Shown: piece after piece, positions 47,186 through 56,111 of the stretch
Layout: each line of letters begins with the position of its first letter
Position numbering within the stretch: position 1 is the stretch's first letter
Assembly: GCF_030167915.1 (NCBI RefSeq)
Contig: NZ_JARGNB010000005.1
Location: forward strand, 1 to 64,000
Length of the DNA: 64,000 nt
Origin: Aquabacterium humicola
Lineage (GTDB): Bacteria; Pseudomonadota; Gammaproteobacteria; Burkholderiales; Burkholderiaceae_C
Direction of reading: 5' to 3'
The notes under the pieces: model-generated
The model's input: only the letters and a program-made list of their open reading frames with translations
Databases searched by the model: none
What the model was told of the DNA's origin: nothing
Position numbers and translations under genes: made by a program

Positions 47186-48190
47186 ATGAACCTGACATTC
47201 CACCCCGCCCGGCGCGCGCGCCGCCCGCATGCGACCCTGCTCACCGGCCTGATGGCCCTGCTCGCGACGCTGGCACTGCTCTGGGCCGCGCCGGCGCAGG
47301 CCGCCGAGCCGGCGGCGCGGCCCGCCGCGAAGTCCGCCGCAGAGGCGGCCCAGCCGCGCCCGGCCGCCAGCGGCCGGATCACGGCCAACGGCATTGCCTA
47401 CTATTACGAGATCCACGGCCGGACCGGCGAGCCGCTGCTGCTGCTGCACGGCGGCCTCGGCTCGATCGACATGTTCGGCCCGGTGTTGCCGGCGCTGGCG
47501 AAGTCGCGGCGCGTGATCGCCGTCGACCTGCACGGCCACGGCCGCACGCCGCTGGGCGATCGCCCGATCAGCCTGCCCGACATGGGCAACGACCTGGCCG
47601 GCGTGCTCGACCAGCTGGGCTTCGGCCAGGTCGACGTGCTCGGCTATTCGATGGGCGCCGGCGTCGCGTTCCGCCTCGCAGTGCAGCACCCGCAGAAGGT
47701 GCGCCGCCTCGTGCTGGCCTCCGGTGCGTTCGCCCAGGACGGCTTCTACCCCGAGATGCTGCCGATGCAGGCGCAGGTCGGCGCCGCGATGGCCGACGCG
47801 ATGAAGGGCACGCCGATGTACGAGAGCTACGCCAAGGTGGCGCCGCGGCCGCAGGACTTCCCGAAGCTGCTCGACCGCATGGGCGAGCTGATGCGCCAGC
47901 CCTACGACTGGGCCGCGGACGTCAAGACGCTGAAGATGCCGGTGATGCTGGTCTACGGCGACAGCGACATGTTCCGGCCCGAGCACGTCGTGCGCTTCTA
48001 CCAGCTGCTCGGCGGCGGCCTGCGCGATGCCGGCTGGCAGCGCGAGCACATGTCGCGCAATCGCCTCGCGATCCTGCCGGACCTGACGCACTACGAGCTG
48101 TTCGTGTCGCCGCGGCTGGCAGCCACCGTACTGCCCTTCCTCGACGGGCGCAGCGATGTGCGCAGCTGGGCGTCGCAAGTGAAGCGCTGA
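47186..48190 (+). CDS. Exported alpha/beta hydrolase
   Basis: 334 residues. A long signal peptide (LLTGLMALLATLALLWAAPAQA) is followed by an Ala/Pro-rich linker. The hydrolase core shows HGGLGSIDMFG (oxyanion loop), the nucleophile Ser in VLGYSMGAGVAFRL (about residue 156), an Asp in YGDSDMFRPEH and the catalytic His in LTHYELF. GAGGAG lies before the ATG. The substrate is unknown; possibly esterase or lactonase. It is followed after 42 bases by the AHSA1 gene and may share its transcript. Confidence 0.83.
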   Translation: MNLTFHPARRARRPHATLLTGLMALLATLALLWAAPAQAAEPAARPAAKSAAEAAQPRPAASGRITANGIAYYYEIHGRTGEPLLLLHGGLGSIDMFGPVLPALAKSRRVIAVDLHGHGRTPLGDRPISLPDMGNDLAGVLDQLGFGQVDVLGYSMGAGVAFRLAVQHPQKVRRLVLASGAFAQDGFYPEMLPMQAQVGAAMADAMKGTPMYESYAKVAPRPQDFPKLLDRMGELMRQPYDWAADVKTLKMPVMLVYGDSDMFRPEHVVRFYQLLGGGLRDAGWQREHMSRNRLAILPDLTHYELFVSPRLAATVLPFLDGRSDVRSWASQVKR

Positions 48191-48232
48191 ATACTCTGCC
48201 AGCCGATCGAACCACTATCCCAGGAGCACCCC

Positions 48233-48682
48233 ATGTCCGGCAACACCGTCCGCCTGCACCGCGTCTTCACCGCGAAGCCCGACAAGCTCTACCGCGCCTT
48301 CACCGATCCCGACGCCTTCGCGCGCTGGCTGCCGCCCAATGGCTTCACGGGTCACGTGCATGAAATGGACGCCAAGGTGGGCGGCCGCTGGCGCATGTCG
48401 TTCACCAATTTCACGTCGGGCAACAGCCATTCGTTCGGCGGCCAGTACCTCGAGCTCCAGCCCGGCGAGCGCGTGCGCTACGACTGCCGCTTCGACGAGA
48501 ACCTCAACCTGCCCGGCCTGATGCAGACCACCGTCACGTTGAAGGCGGTGTCCTGCGGCACCGAGGTGACCATCGTGCAGGAAGGCATCCCCGAGTCGAT
48601 CCCGGTCGAGGCCTGCTACCTCGGCTGGCAGGAATCACTGCGCCACCTCGCGCGGCTGGTCGAGCCCGAGATCCCGGGCTGA
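48233..48682 (+). CDS. AHSA1-type SRPBCC domain protein
   Basis: 149 residues. The helix-grip fold of the START/SRPBCC superfamily is indicated by RVFTAKPDKLYRAFTDPDAFARW, GGRWRMSFTNF, GGQYLELQPGERVRYDCRFDE and the C-terminal GWQESLRHLARLVEPE. The cavity of these proteins binds a hydrophobic ligand. There is no catalytic signature. AGGAG precedes the ATG. Confidence 0.85.
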   Translation: MSGNTVRLHRVFTAKPDKLYRAFTDPDAFARWLPPNGFTGHVHEMDAKVGGRWRMSFTNFTSGNSHSFGGQYLELQPGERVRYDCRFDENLNLPGLMQTTVTLKAVSCGTEVTIVQEGIPESIPVEACYLGWQESLRHLARLVEPEIPG

Positions 48683-48698
48683 TCGGCGGCCCCGACGA

Positions 48699-49625
48699 TC
48701 AGGCCGCCGGCGCCAGCACGGCCGACAGCCGCAGGCGCAGCAGCGCGGCCGGCACCTGCCGGTCGTCCGCATCGGTGACCAGCCACACGGTGTCGGCCAC
48801 CGGGTCCGGATCGATCGTGATGCCCTCGACCTTGGCCGTCGATGCCAGCGCGTGCACGGCACGCACGCGCCCGTGCGCATCCACATGGCCGACCACCGAG
48901 CCGGCATTCGCGCCGTCGAGGTAGCTGTCGGCGGTGTCCTCGGCGGCCGCGCAGAACAGCCAGCCGCCGCCGGGCAGCGCGGCGCCGTCGGTAAAGCCCA
49001 GCGGCACCCCGCCGATCGCGCCGAGGTCATGGTGCTCGATCGTGCGCGGCGCGGGCGCCGCCGCTTCGCCGGCGAGCCAGCGCAGCACGCCCGCCAGGCG
49101 ATAACGCACGCAGGCCCCCACCGGCAGGCCGCGGTGCGCGCGCTGCAGCAGGCAGACATCGTCGTCGGCGACCAGCAGGCCCTCGAGGTTCAGCTCGCCC
49201 AGCGTCGTGCGCAGCGCCTCGTGCAGCGGCGACAGGTCGACGATGCGAACAGGGCCCGCCGGCAGGCCGTGCCCGTCCAGCGCCAACAGCGCGCCGCGCC
49301 GGCGATTCGGCGTCGAGCCCGAGCCGGCCGCGAAGAGCGCGCCGTGCGGGTGGCCGGCGAAGGGTGGCAGCACGGTCAGCGCCTCGAGGTCCGGCTTGGC
49401 CGCCTTGCGCGCATGGTGCTCGGCCGGCAAGCCGCCCGCGAACAGCGGCAGCAGCCGGCCGGGTCCCGCGTCGCCGATGCGGAACAGCCCGAGCGTGTGC
49501 TCGTCGTCGGCGACCACCGCCAGGTGGCCGCGCAACGCGACGAGGCCGCTGGCCGCGCTGAGCGGCATGGCCGCACCCGCGGCATCGGCGACGGTCAGAT
49601 GGCGGACGAGCTCGACGGACAACAT
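48699..49625 (-). CDS. Hypothetical protein, probable beta-propeller (DUF6929-like)
   Basis: 308 residues without signal peptide. Repeated strands such as ASGLVALRGHLAVVADDE, LNLEGLLVADDDVCLL and KVEGITIDPD are like esterase/SMP-30-type propellers. I associate it with the DUF6929 family from the opening LSVELVRHL but am not certain. It converges on AHSA1 with 16 bases between stops and diverges from the diguanylate cyclase. No function can be given. Confidence 0.65.
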   Translation of the reverse strand: MLSVELVRHLTVADAAGAAMPLSAASGLVALRGHLAVVADDEHTLGLFRIGDAGPGRLLPLFAGGLPAEHHARKAAKPDLEALTVLPPFAGHPHGALFAAGSGSTPNRRRGALLALDGHGLPAGPVRIVDLSPLHEALRTTLGELNLEGLLVADDDVCLLQRAHRGLPVGACVRYRLAGVLRWLAGEAAAPAPRTIEHHDLGAIGGVPLGFTDGAALPGGGWLFCAAAEDTADSYLDGANAGSVVGHVDAHGRVRAVHALASTAKVEGITIDPDPVADTVWLVTDADDRQVPAALLRLRLSAVLAPAA

Positions 49626-49815
49626 CGCGCGATTCTGCCGCCCGGCCCTGCGTACGGCAGCGGACCTGCGCGCCGTCGAACGCGGCCGGGTGCACCACTT
49701 CGGCGCACTTCAGACCCCCGCGGGCCACGGCATCAGGGTTCGTCGCGATGGGTCGATGGCGCCCGCCCGGTAACCATCACGCCTCGCGCGCGCGGCCTGA
49801 CGCCGCGCGCGCCGG

Positions 49816-51639
49816 ATGGAGGTCGTCGTGGGCGTTGGGTGTGTGCGTTGGGGCCTGGCCGTGCTGGCATGGCTGGCCGCGGTGCTGCCGTGCTGGGCAC
49901 AGGGGGTGGTGGTCGGGCCGCAGGGCGTGACCGGGCCGCCGGCGGCCGGCACGACGGCCACCGCCGCCGCGCTGACCGGCCCGCTCGGCGCGCACGCCAG
50001 CCTGTTCGACGAGACGCCCGGCCGGCCGCTCGACCTGGCCGGTGCGCGCGCGCAGCTCGCCGCCGGGGCCTTCCGCCCGTCGGCTGCCGAGGTGCCCAAC
50101 CTCGGCAATGCCGCGCCGCCCCGCTGGATGCACCTGGTGGTGCACAACCCGGGCGACGTGCCACTGGCCTATCGCCTGTACGCGGCCGAGGGCTGGGTCG
50201 ACCGCATCGACGTCTGGCTGGTCGCCGGCGATGCCGCGCAGGACCGCGCGCAGCAGCACTGGTCCGCCGGCGACGAACGCTCGCCCGGCCGCTACCTGCG
50301 CATCGGCATGGGCTTCGGCTTCGACACGCTGCTGCCGCCGGGCCGCAGCGAGGTCTTCGTGCGCGCCGACAGCGTCGATGCCGCGGCGATGACGCTGCGC
50401 CTGATCCCGCTGCACGCCACTGCCGCGATCGAGGGCGACGTGCAGCACTGGATGGGGCTGGTGCACGGCTTCCTGCTGGCGCTGGTGGCCACCTATGGCC
50501 TGCTGTGGCTGGCGCTGCGCGACCGCAACCACCTGCGCTACGTCGGCTACGTCGGCGCCTACCTCTACATGCACCTGGCGTACTCCGGCATCGGCCCGCA
50601 GCTGGCCTGGCCCGACGCGCCGGGCATCGGCCGCTACGCGATCCTGCTCGGCATGGTGCTGTTCTCCAGCGCCGGGCTGACCTTCGCACGCAGCTTCCTG
50701 GCGCTGCAGGAACACGCGCCGCGGCTCGACCGCATCGTCTGCTGGACCGTGCGCGGCGCGCTGGCGACGATGGCGCTGTTCATCGCGGTGAACGTGCAGC
50801 TCGCCGCGGTGCACCTGGCCTTCGCCTACATCACGCTGTTCACGTTATCGATGGTCGGCCTCGGGCTGGTGGCGCAGCGGCGCGGCCGCGAGCAGGCCGG
50901 CATCTTCGTGGTCGCGACGCTGGCCAGCATGCTCGGCACGCTGGTGACGACGCTGGCGGTGATGGGCGTGCTGCCGTTCAACATCGTCACCTTCCACGCG
51001 GTCGAGGCCGGCGTGATGCTCGAAGCGACGATCTGGGCGCTGGCGCTGGGCCTGCGGCTGCGCCGCCAGCGCGAGGACGGCGCGCGCGCCCGCGAGCTGG
51101 CCGAGCACGACCCGCTGACCGGCCTGCACAACCGCCGCGGCTTCCTCGAGCAGGCGCTGCCGGTGTACCTCACCGCGTCGCGCAATGCGCGGCCGCTGTC
51201 GGCCATCGTGCTGGACATCGACCACTTCAAGCGCATCAACGACCGCCACGGCCACGCCGGCGGCGACCGCACGCTGACCGACGTCGCCGAGCGCATCCGC
51301 GCCGCCTGCCGCGGTGGCGACATCGTCGCGCGCTGGGGCGGCGAGGAGTTCGTGATGCTGCTGCCCGAGACCGGCGCCGAACAGGCCCGCATGCTCGCCG
51401 AGCGGCTGCGCGAGACCTTCGCGAAGACGCCGCTGGTGCTGGCCGACGGCCAGGCGGTGGCCTTCACCGCGAGCTTCGGCGTCGCGGTGCGCGCCGACGG
51501 CATGAGCCTGGACCAGCTGCTGCAGGCGGCCGACATGGCGCTCTACCGCGCAAAGGACGCGGGGCGCGATCGGGTCGCGATGGCCGGCGACGGCTCACGC
51601 GAGGGCGAGCCGGCCGAGCAGTCGCGGCAGGCCGGCTGA
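49816..51639 (+). CDS. Membrane diguanylate cyclase with 7TMR-DISM sensor
   Basis: 607 residues. It has a signal segment (AVLAWLAAVLPCWAQG), then an extracytoplasmic 7TMR-DISMED2-like ligand domain (about 50-200: NAAPPRWMHLVVHNPGDVPLA), seven membrane helices (about 215-415) and a GGDEF domain (about 430-600) starting HDPLTGLHNRRGF. The active site is RWGGEEF, the substrate-binding segment is LDIDHFKRINDRHGH, and an inhibitory I-site RGGD lies exactly five residues upstream of GGEEF. It should make c-di-GMP with product inhibition when the sensor binds a carbohydrate or similar ligand. Its end overlaps the convergent phosphatase gene by 45 bases. Confidence 0.9.
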   Translation: MEVVVGVGCVRWGLAVLAWLAAVLPCWAQGVVVGPQGVTGPPAAGTTATAAALTGPLGAHASLFDETPGRPLDLAGARAQLAAGAFRPSAAEVPNLGNAAPPRWMHLVVHNPGDVPLAYRLYAAEGWVDRIDVWLVAGDAAQDRAQQHWSAGDERSPGRYLRIGMGFGFDTLLPPGRSEVFVRADSVDAAAMTLRLIPLHATAAIEGDVQHWMGLVHGFLLALVATYGLLWLALRDRNHLRYVGYVGAYLYMHLAYSGIGPQLAWPDAPGIGRYAILLGMVLFSSAGLTFARSFLALQEHAPRLDRIVCWTVRGALATMALFIAVNVQLAAVHLAFAYITLFTLSMVGLGLVAQRRGREQAGIFVVATLASMLGTLVTTLAVMGVLPFNIVTFHAVEAGVMLEATIWALALGLRLRRQREDGARARELAEHDPLTGLHNRRGFLEQALPVYLTASRNARPLSAIVLDIDHFKRINDRHGHAGGDRTLTDVAERIRAACRGGDIVARWGGEEFVMLLPETGAEQARMLAERLRETFAKTPLVLADGQAVAFTASFGVAVRADGMSLDQLLQAADMALYRAKDAGRDRVAMAGDGSREGEPAEQSRQAG

Positions 51640-52176
51640 ATCGGCGTCCAGCAGCAGGCCCTCGCCGGAGCCGACGCCGGCGGCGAGCTGCGCCCCCAGC
51701 AGCGCCGTCAGCACGAACTGGTGCGTGACCCACGCGTCGAAGCGCCCGCGCCTGGCGCTCGCCACGGCGAGCGCCTGCCGCAGCGCGGTCAGCGCGGCCT
51801 CGCTGGTCGACTCGCTGCCGGCGCGCGGCGAGCCGAGCGCGGCCCACGGCTCCGCGCGGCCGAAGGCCAGGCGCGCGGTGTCCACGCAGCGGCACCACGG
51901 GCTCGAGCGCACCGCCGAGGGCTCGAGCCGCCGAGCGCGGAACCATGCGCCGATGCGCTGCGCCTGCGCGCGGCCCTCGTCGTTGAGGTTGCGCTGCGTG
52001 CCGCAGTCGTCGAGGCGGAAGCCGGGCGGGTCGTAGGTGCCGGGCGCGAGCGAGTGGCGGAAGGCGATCACCACGCCGCCGGCGGCCAGGCGCGCGGCGA
52101 TGTCGGCCTCGCTGGCAGCGTGCGCAGCGCCGCAGCCGGCGGCGAGGCCGGCGATCAACACGTCACGGCGCTGCAT
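51595..52176 (-). CDS. Histidine phosphatase family protein
   Basis: 193 residues with an export signal (RRDVLIAGLAAGCGAAHA, Tat/Sec-like). The RHG motif is present as FRHS (about residue 40), with the second conserved arginine in AVRSSPWCRCVDTARLAFG and the second His in THQFVLTAL. In the standard motif the residue after RH is Gly; here it is Ser. Many exported members of this branch have that change. Substrate unknown. It overlaps the pseudouridine synthase gene by 14 bases and is its downstream operon partner. Confidence 0.8.
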   Translation of the reverse strand: MQRRDVLIAGLAAGCGAAHAASEADIAARLAAGGVVIAFRHSLAPGTYDPPGFRLDDCGTQRNLNDEGRAQAQRIGAWFRARRLEPSAVRSSPWCRCVDTARLAFGRAEPWAALGSPRAGSESTSEAALTALRQALAVASARRGRFDAWVTHQFVLTALLGAQLAAGVGSGEGLLLDADSAGLPRLLGRLALA

Positions 52177-52915
52177 CGTGAACCTCCGGTGTGGCCGGTG
52201 CGGTGTCCGGCAGCAGGCGCCGCCACTCGTCGCCGGGCATCGCCTCTATCACACAACCGGCGCGGCCATCGAATGCCGGCAGCTGCAGGCGGGCCGCATG
52301 CAGCCACAGCCGCGCCGTGCCCAGCCACGCCGCCACCGCACGGTTGTGCGGCCCCTTGCCGTGCGTGCTGTCGCCGATCAGCGGATGGCCGATGTGCTTG
52401 AAGTGGCGGCGGATCTGGTGGCGGCGGCCGGTCAGCGGCTCGACCTCGACCAGCGCGTAACGGCTCGTCGCATGGCGCCCGTCGGGGAACGGCCATTCGT
52501 GGCGCGCGAGCGTTCGATAACGCGTGAACGCCTCGACATGCTGCTGGCCGGTGGACGGGCGCTCGGGGTCGCGCGCCAGCGGCTGGTCGATCTCGCCCTG
52601 CGCGTCCGGCCAGCCGCGCACCAGCGCGAGGTAGCGCTTGTGCACCTGCCCGGCCTCGAAGGCCGCGCCGATCGCGCGCGCGGCGTCGGCGCTGCGCGCG
52701 AACAGCAGCACGCCGGACGTGCCCTTGTCGAGCCGGTGCACGGTCCACAGCGGCAGCTCGAGCTGCGCGCGCAGCAGGTCCAGCGCGTTGAGGTCCTCGT
52801 GCGCGTCGAGCGCGCTGCGGTGCACCAGGAGGCCGGGCGGCTTGTCGATCGCCACCAGGTGCTCGTCGGCATGCAGCAGCCGCAGCGGCGCCGCTGCCGG
52901 ATCGCTGGCGTTCAC
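52163..52915 (-). CDS. RluA/TruC-family pseudouridine synthase
   Basis: 250 residues from GTG 52915, which overlaps the upstream stop as GTGA. The catalytic Asp lies in HRLDKGTSGVLLFA (about residue 58), with LVAIDKPPGLLVHRSA before it and VHKRYLALVRG after; PLTGRRHQIRRHFKHIGHPLIGD completes the family pattern. No N-terminal S4 domain is present, which fits TruC (tRNA U65) or RluA. The exact RNA target cannot be assigned. It is coupled to the TIR-like gene upstream and to the phosphatase downstream. Confidence 0.85.
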   Translation of the reverse strand: MNASDPAAAPLRLLHADEHLVAIDKPPGLLVHRSALDAHEDLNALDLLRAQLELPLWTVHRLDKGTSGVLLFARSADAARAIGAAFEAGQVHKRYLALVRGWPDAQGEIDQPLARDPERPSTGQQHVEAFTRYRTLARHEWPFPDGRHATSRYALVEVEPLTGRRHQIRRHFKHIGHPLIGDSTHGKGPHNRAVAAWLGTARLWLHAARLQLPAFDGRAGCVIEAMPGDEWRRLLPDTAPATPEVHDAAP

Positions 52916-53898
52916 GGCGCGGCCGTCCCCAGCTGCTGCAGTTCCCTCGTCAGCTGCGTCTCGAGCGAGCGGATGCTGTCGTAGACCAGGCAACGCTGGC
53001 CGCGCACGTCGAACAGCAGCTCCTTCTGGTCGCCGGCCAGCAGCACCGTGGGCACGCCGCGGCCCCAGGCGTAGCCGATCTCCAGGTAGACGTTCGCGTT
53101 GGCGCCGCTCAGGTCGGCCACCAGCAGCCGCGCGGAGTCGATGCGCTGCTTCACCCAGGCGATCACGTCGCCGGTGAACGAGGCCATGTCGGCCCGCTCG
53201 CACAGGTAGCCGGCGCTGCGGATCGCGGCTTCGATGCCGTAGTGGAAACGGTCGTCGAACTCCTTCGCGAACGGCATCGCGACGAAGACATGCGGCTTGT
53301 CGCGCGACGGCGCGCCGGCCGTGCGCAGCGCGGCGGTCGGCAGCGTCTGGTCGGCGCGGCCCTGCAGGCGCGGCACATCGATGGCGCCGCCCGGGAAGGT
53401 GACGGCCAGCTCGCGCTGCAGCCGCTGCGCGCGGCCCGGGTTGTGCTCGACGATGGCGATGCGGCGCAGCGCCGGCGGGAAGCGGCCGCGCTGCAACGCT
53501 TCCAGCAGGCCCGCCAGTTGCGCGCGGAAGGCCTCGGTCTCGTCGAGCCCGAAGCCGACGCCATGCACGGTCATCGCCACGCTCGACGTGTCCGGCAGCC
53601 GGTCAGCGAGGTCCTCGAGCGTGCGGCGCGCGAACGCGCGGATCTCGGCATAGCCGAAGTCGCCGAGCCGCTCGACGCCGATGAAGAGCAGGGCCGCGGC
53701 CCCGAGCAGGCCCCTGGAATCGACGAGGCTGGCCGAGCCCGGCGGCGGCAGCGGCACTTTCGGGAACACACCCGCCGCGTGGCTGTCCAGGCGCTGCACC
53801 ACCAGCGCGTCGACGCCGTACAGGCCCTGTGCGTGCTTGAGGACGAGCACATCGGCCGCCACGGCAAGCGCGTCGGCCTGGAGCACGGCAATGTCCAT
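52912..53898 (-). CDS. Two-domain protein: unrecognised alpha/beta N-terminal domain with C-terminal deoxyribosyltransferase/TIR-like domain
   Basis: 328 residues. The C-terminal ~130 residues (from about 200) begin HVFVAMPFAKEFDDRFHYGI and contain VADLSGANANVYLEIGYAWG (Glu273), as in nucleoside 2-deoxyribosyltransferase-like and TIR-like domains; the family sequence ADLTGxNxNVxYELGYA puts the nucleophilic or catalytic Glu there. These act on nucleotides or NAD. The N-terminal ~185 residues have VDALVVQRLDSHAAG, ALLFIGVERLGDFGYAEIRAF and TVHGVGFGLDE, reminiscent of the N-terminal domain of leucyl aminopeptidases or macro domains; I cannot name it firmly. GAGGG precedes the ATG. It is divergent from a TIR gene and coupled to a pseudouridine synthase by GTGA. 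Confidence 0.65.
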   Translation of the reverse strand: MDIAVLQADALAVAADVLVLKHAQGLYGVDALVVQRLDSHAAGVFPKVPLPPPGSASLVDSRGLLGAAALLFIGVERLGDFGYAEIRAFARRTLEDLADRLPDTSSVAMTVHGVGFGLDETEAFRAQLAGLLEALQRGRFPPALRRIAIVEHNPGRAQRLQRELAVTFPGGAIDVPRLQGRADQTLPTAALRTAGAPSRDKPHVFVAMPFAKEFDDRFHYGIEAAIRSAGYLCERADMASFTGDVIAWVKQRIDSARLLVADLSGANANVYLEIGYAWGRGVPTVLLAGDQKELLFDVRGQRCLVYDSIRSLETQLTRELQQLGTAAP

Positions 53899-54079
53899 CG
53901 GGCGGCCCTCGGATCGGTGATCGAGGGGCAGTGTAGGGCTCATCAACGTTGGGGACGATCGCCATCGGCGGCGCGGCGCTCGCCCCACGGGGCGCTTGAC
54001 GCGCAGACCGCCTGGGTCCAATGCTCGGCCTCGTCCGGGCGCATGCCGCCGGCTCGCCCACCAGACGGGGAGAAGCTCG

Positions 54080-55621
54080 ATGGAACGTTCCCTCACGCGC
54101 TGGCAGGTTCCGCTGCAGCCGGTCGGGTCATGGGAAGCCTCGGCGGTGCTCAGGCCGCTGTTCGGAACCATGTCGTACCTGCTGCCCGGCAGCCGTCCGC
54201 CGCCTCGATCGCGTGACAAGGCGCGTGAGATCGCGTTCACCGCCGACGAGGACTTCTGGCGCCAGGTGATCGATGACCAGTTGATCCCCGGAATGCGTGT
54301 CTTGCTGGACCGGTTTGTACTCTTCGATTGGTTTCCGCGTGCTCCTGGCCTCTACCACGCGCCGCACGCGAAATGGGTGCGCGACGAGGCTCTCCAATAC
54401 CGCATGCCCAGCCTTGAGCAGGGGAAGCCGGGCGTGCATCGCGAGCCTTCCACAGCCGCGGACTACACCGTGGTGCTTGCACCGAGAGGAAAGTTGTCGA
54501 TGCTGGAGGGGGGCGTCGGGTGCGTGCGGCTGAGGCCCATTCCGATCGAGGGCACGCTGCATTGGCTCGTCTCGGCTTCATCCGCCGGCGTGGCGCATGC
54601 CGGCATTCCGATCGCGATCCCGCAAGACCTGTACCTTGAACTGCTGGCGGACATCCGCGGGCGCAAGCCGTTCTGCGCGCGCGTGCGCGGCACGCTGGCG
54701 TTTCCGCCCGACCCCTTCTCGCGGCTGTTCGATGCCGCCGCGCGCATGCCTCGGCTGTACGTCAAGGTCGACGCGGTGGAGCGATGCCGGCCGAAGCCGC
54801 GCCTGGAGCCCGAGGCCACGGTGGCGGTGAGCTTCGTCAGCGCCTTCGAGGGCACCCCACGCACCTACGCCACCTATGTCACGTTCAGGCCGGACATCGA
54901 CGGTTCATTCGACGAGGCCGTCGACTGGATGAAGGACGTGTATGTCGAAGGTACGCACCGCGGCCGCATCCTGACCGACTTCGACCAGACCCGCACGATC
55001 TTCCCGGAAGCGCGACTCGCACTCGACCGAGTGATGCGACGCCACGTGTCGCGCGGGGAACTGCAGGAGGTGCTGGAGCTGATGCAGCTGCAAGGCGCTG
55101 CCGACCGTCTCTTCGACGAGATCGATCGGGCGAACCTTCTGCCACCGGCGGGCCAGGCTCAGCGCGACACGGTGTTCATCAGCTATTCGCACGCGGCGGA
55201 ACAGCGGACGGGGTGGGTCAAACGAATCCGGACCCACCTCGGGGCGTTGCCGCCGGACAAGGTCGAGGTGTGGGATGACTCGCGCATCCGGCCCGGCGAC
55301 CGCTGGCGTGCGGAGATCGACGCGGCCCTGCGCCGCGCGCGCGTGGCCATCGTGGTTCTGACGCCTGACTTCCTGGCCTCGAGCTTCATCCGCGAGTCCG
55401 AGCTTCCAGCGCTGCTTAGTGCAGCGGAAGCCGGCGGCGCACAGGTCCTGTGCGTCTACGGCGGCGACGTCCACCTGTCCGGCGACGCCGCGCGGCTCGA
55501 GCAATACCAGTTCGTCAACGACATGACCAAGCCGCTGCAGGGCATGGCCCCCGCCGAGCGCGAGGCCGTGTTCAAGCAGCTGGCGGCTTCGGTCGATCGC
55601 ATCGTCCAGCACGGGCGCTGA
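54080..55621 (+). CDS. TIR-domain protein with unrecognised N-terminal region
   Basis: 513 residues. The C-terminal TIR domain starts at about residue 363 (DTVFISYSHAAEQRT) and includes VEVWDDSRIRPGDRW, VAIVVLTPDFLASSFI and the expected catalytic Glu441 in RESELPALLS. Bacterial TIR domains of this kind are NADases that deplete NAD+ on infection, or scaffold domains. The N-terminal ~360 residues match nothing I know; they contain EGTLHWLVSASSAGVAHAG and FEGTPRTYATYVTF, a mixed alpha/beta region that may be the sensor. GGGGAG precedes the ATG. It is divergent (181 bases) from the TIR-like gene at 52912-53898. Confidence 0.75.
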   Translation: MERSLTRWQVPLQPVGSWEASAVLRPLFGTMSYLLPGSRPPPRSRDKAREIAFTADEDFWRQVIDDQLIPGMRVLLDRFVLFDWFPRAPGLYHAPHAKWVRDEALQYRMPSLEQGKPGVHREPSTAADYTVVLAPRGKLSMLEGGVGCVRLRPIPIEGTLHWLVSASSAGVAHAGIPIAIPQDLYLELLADIRGRKPFCARVRGTLAFPPDPFSRLFDAAARMPRLYVKVDAVERCRPKPRLEPEATVAVSFVSAFEGTPRTYATYVTFRPDIDGSFDEAVDWMKDVYVEGTHRGRILTDFDQTRTIFPEARLALDRVMRRHVSRGELQEVLELMQLQGAADRLFDEIDRANLLPPAGQAQRDTVFISYSHAAEQRTGWVKRIRTHLGALPPDKVEVWDDSRIRPGDRWRAEIDAALRRARVAIVVLTPDFLASSFIRESELPALLSAAEAGGAQVLCVYGGDVHLSGDAARLEQYQFVNDMTKPLQGMAPAEREAVFKQLAASVDRIVQHGR

Positions 55622-55648
55622 TTCGCGCCGACGCGCGGTCCAGCCGCT

Positions 55649-55933
55649 TCAGCGCCCTTCGGCGCGCTGCAGCACCCGCATCTCGTGGTCCAGCATGCGC
55701 CGGCGCAGCCCGTCGGTCGCCAGGCCGAGGAAGGTCACCGCGCCGTGGATCGCCAGGCCCAGGCCCCAGCCCAGCAGCGGGAACTGGTGCCAGCGGGTGT
55801 CGCCGGTGACCTGGTTCAGCAGGAACAGGCCCAGGTTCACCAGCACGTAGACGGTGGCGTGGATGAAGAAGCCGATCTTGCGGCGCACGCGGCGCTGGGC
55901 TCGGGCTTGCAGGCTGTCGCGGTCGGTGGTCAT
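55649..55933 (-). CDS. 2TM domain-containing small membrane protein
   Basis: 94 residues. The basic N-terminus RAQRRVRRKIGFFIHATVYV leads into two membrane helices (about 22-40 and 53-74), with GLGLAIHGAVTFLGL closing the second, as in the 2TM family (PF13239). No known function. It converges on the TIR gene with 27 bases between stops. Confidence 0.75.
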   Translation of the reverse strand: MTTDRDSLQARAQRRVRRKIGFFIHATVYVLVNLGLFLLNQVTGDTRWHQFPLLGWGLGLAIHGAVTFLGLATDGLRRRMLDHEMRVLQRAEGR

Positions 55934-56111
55934 CGTCGGTCTCCGGGTGTCGGTGGGAATGGACGCATCGTGCGTCGCCGCTCGGCGCCGGGCCAGCGAC
56001 CGGCGACGAAACGGCGGCCGGCGCGCGCGAAACGACGGCCCCGGGCCGCGAGACGCGGCCGGCGTCCGTGGCAGGATCGCCCGCTTCCCGCGCCCTGCCC
56101 TCCACCCCGCC

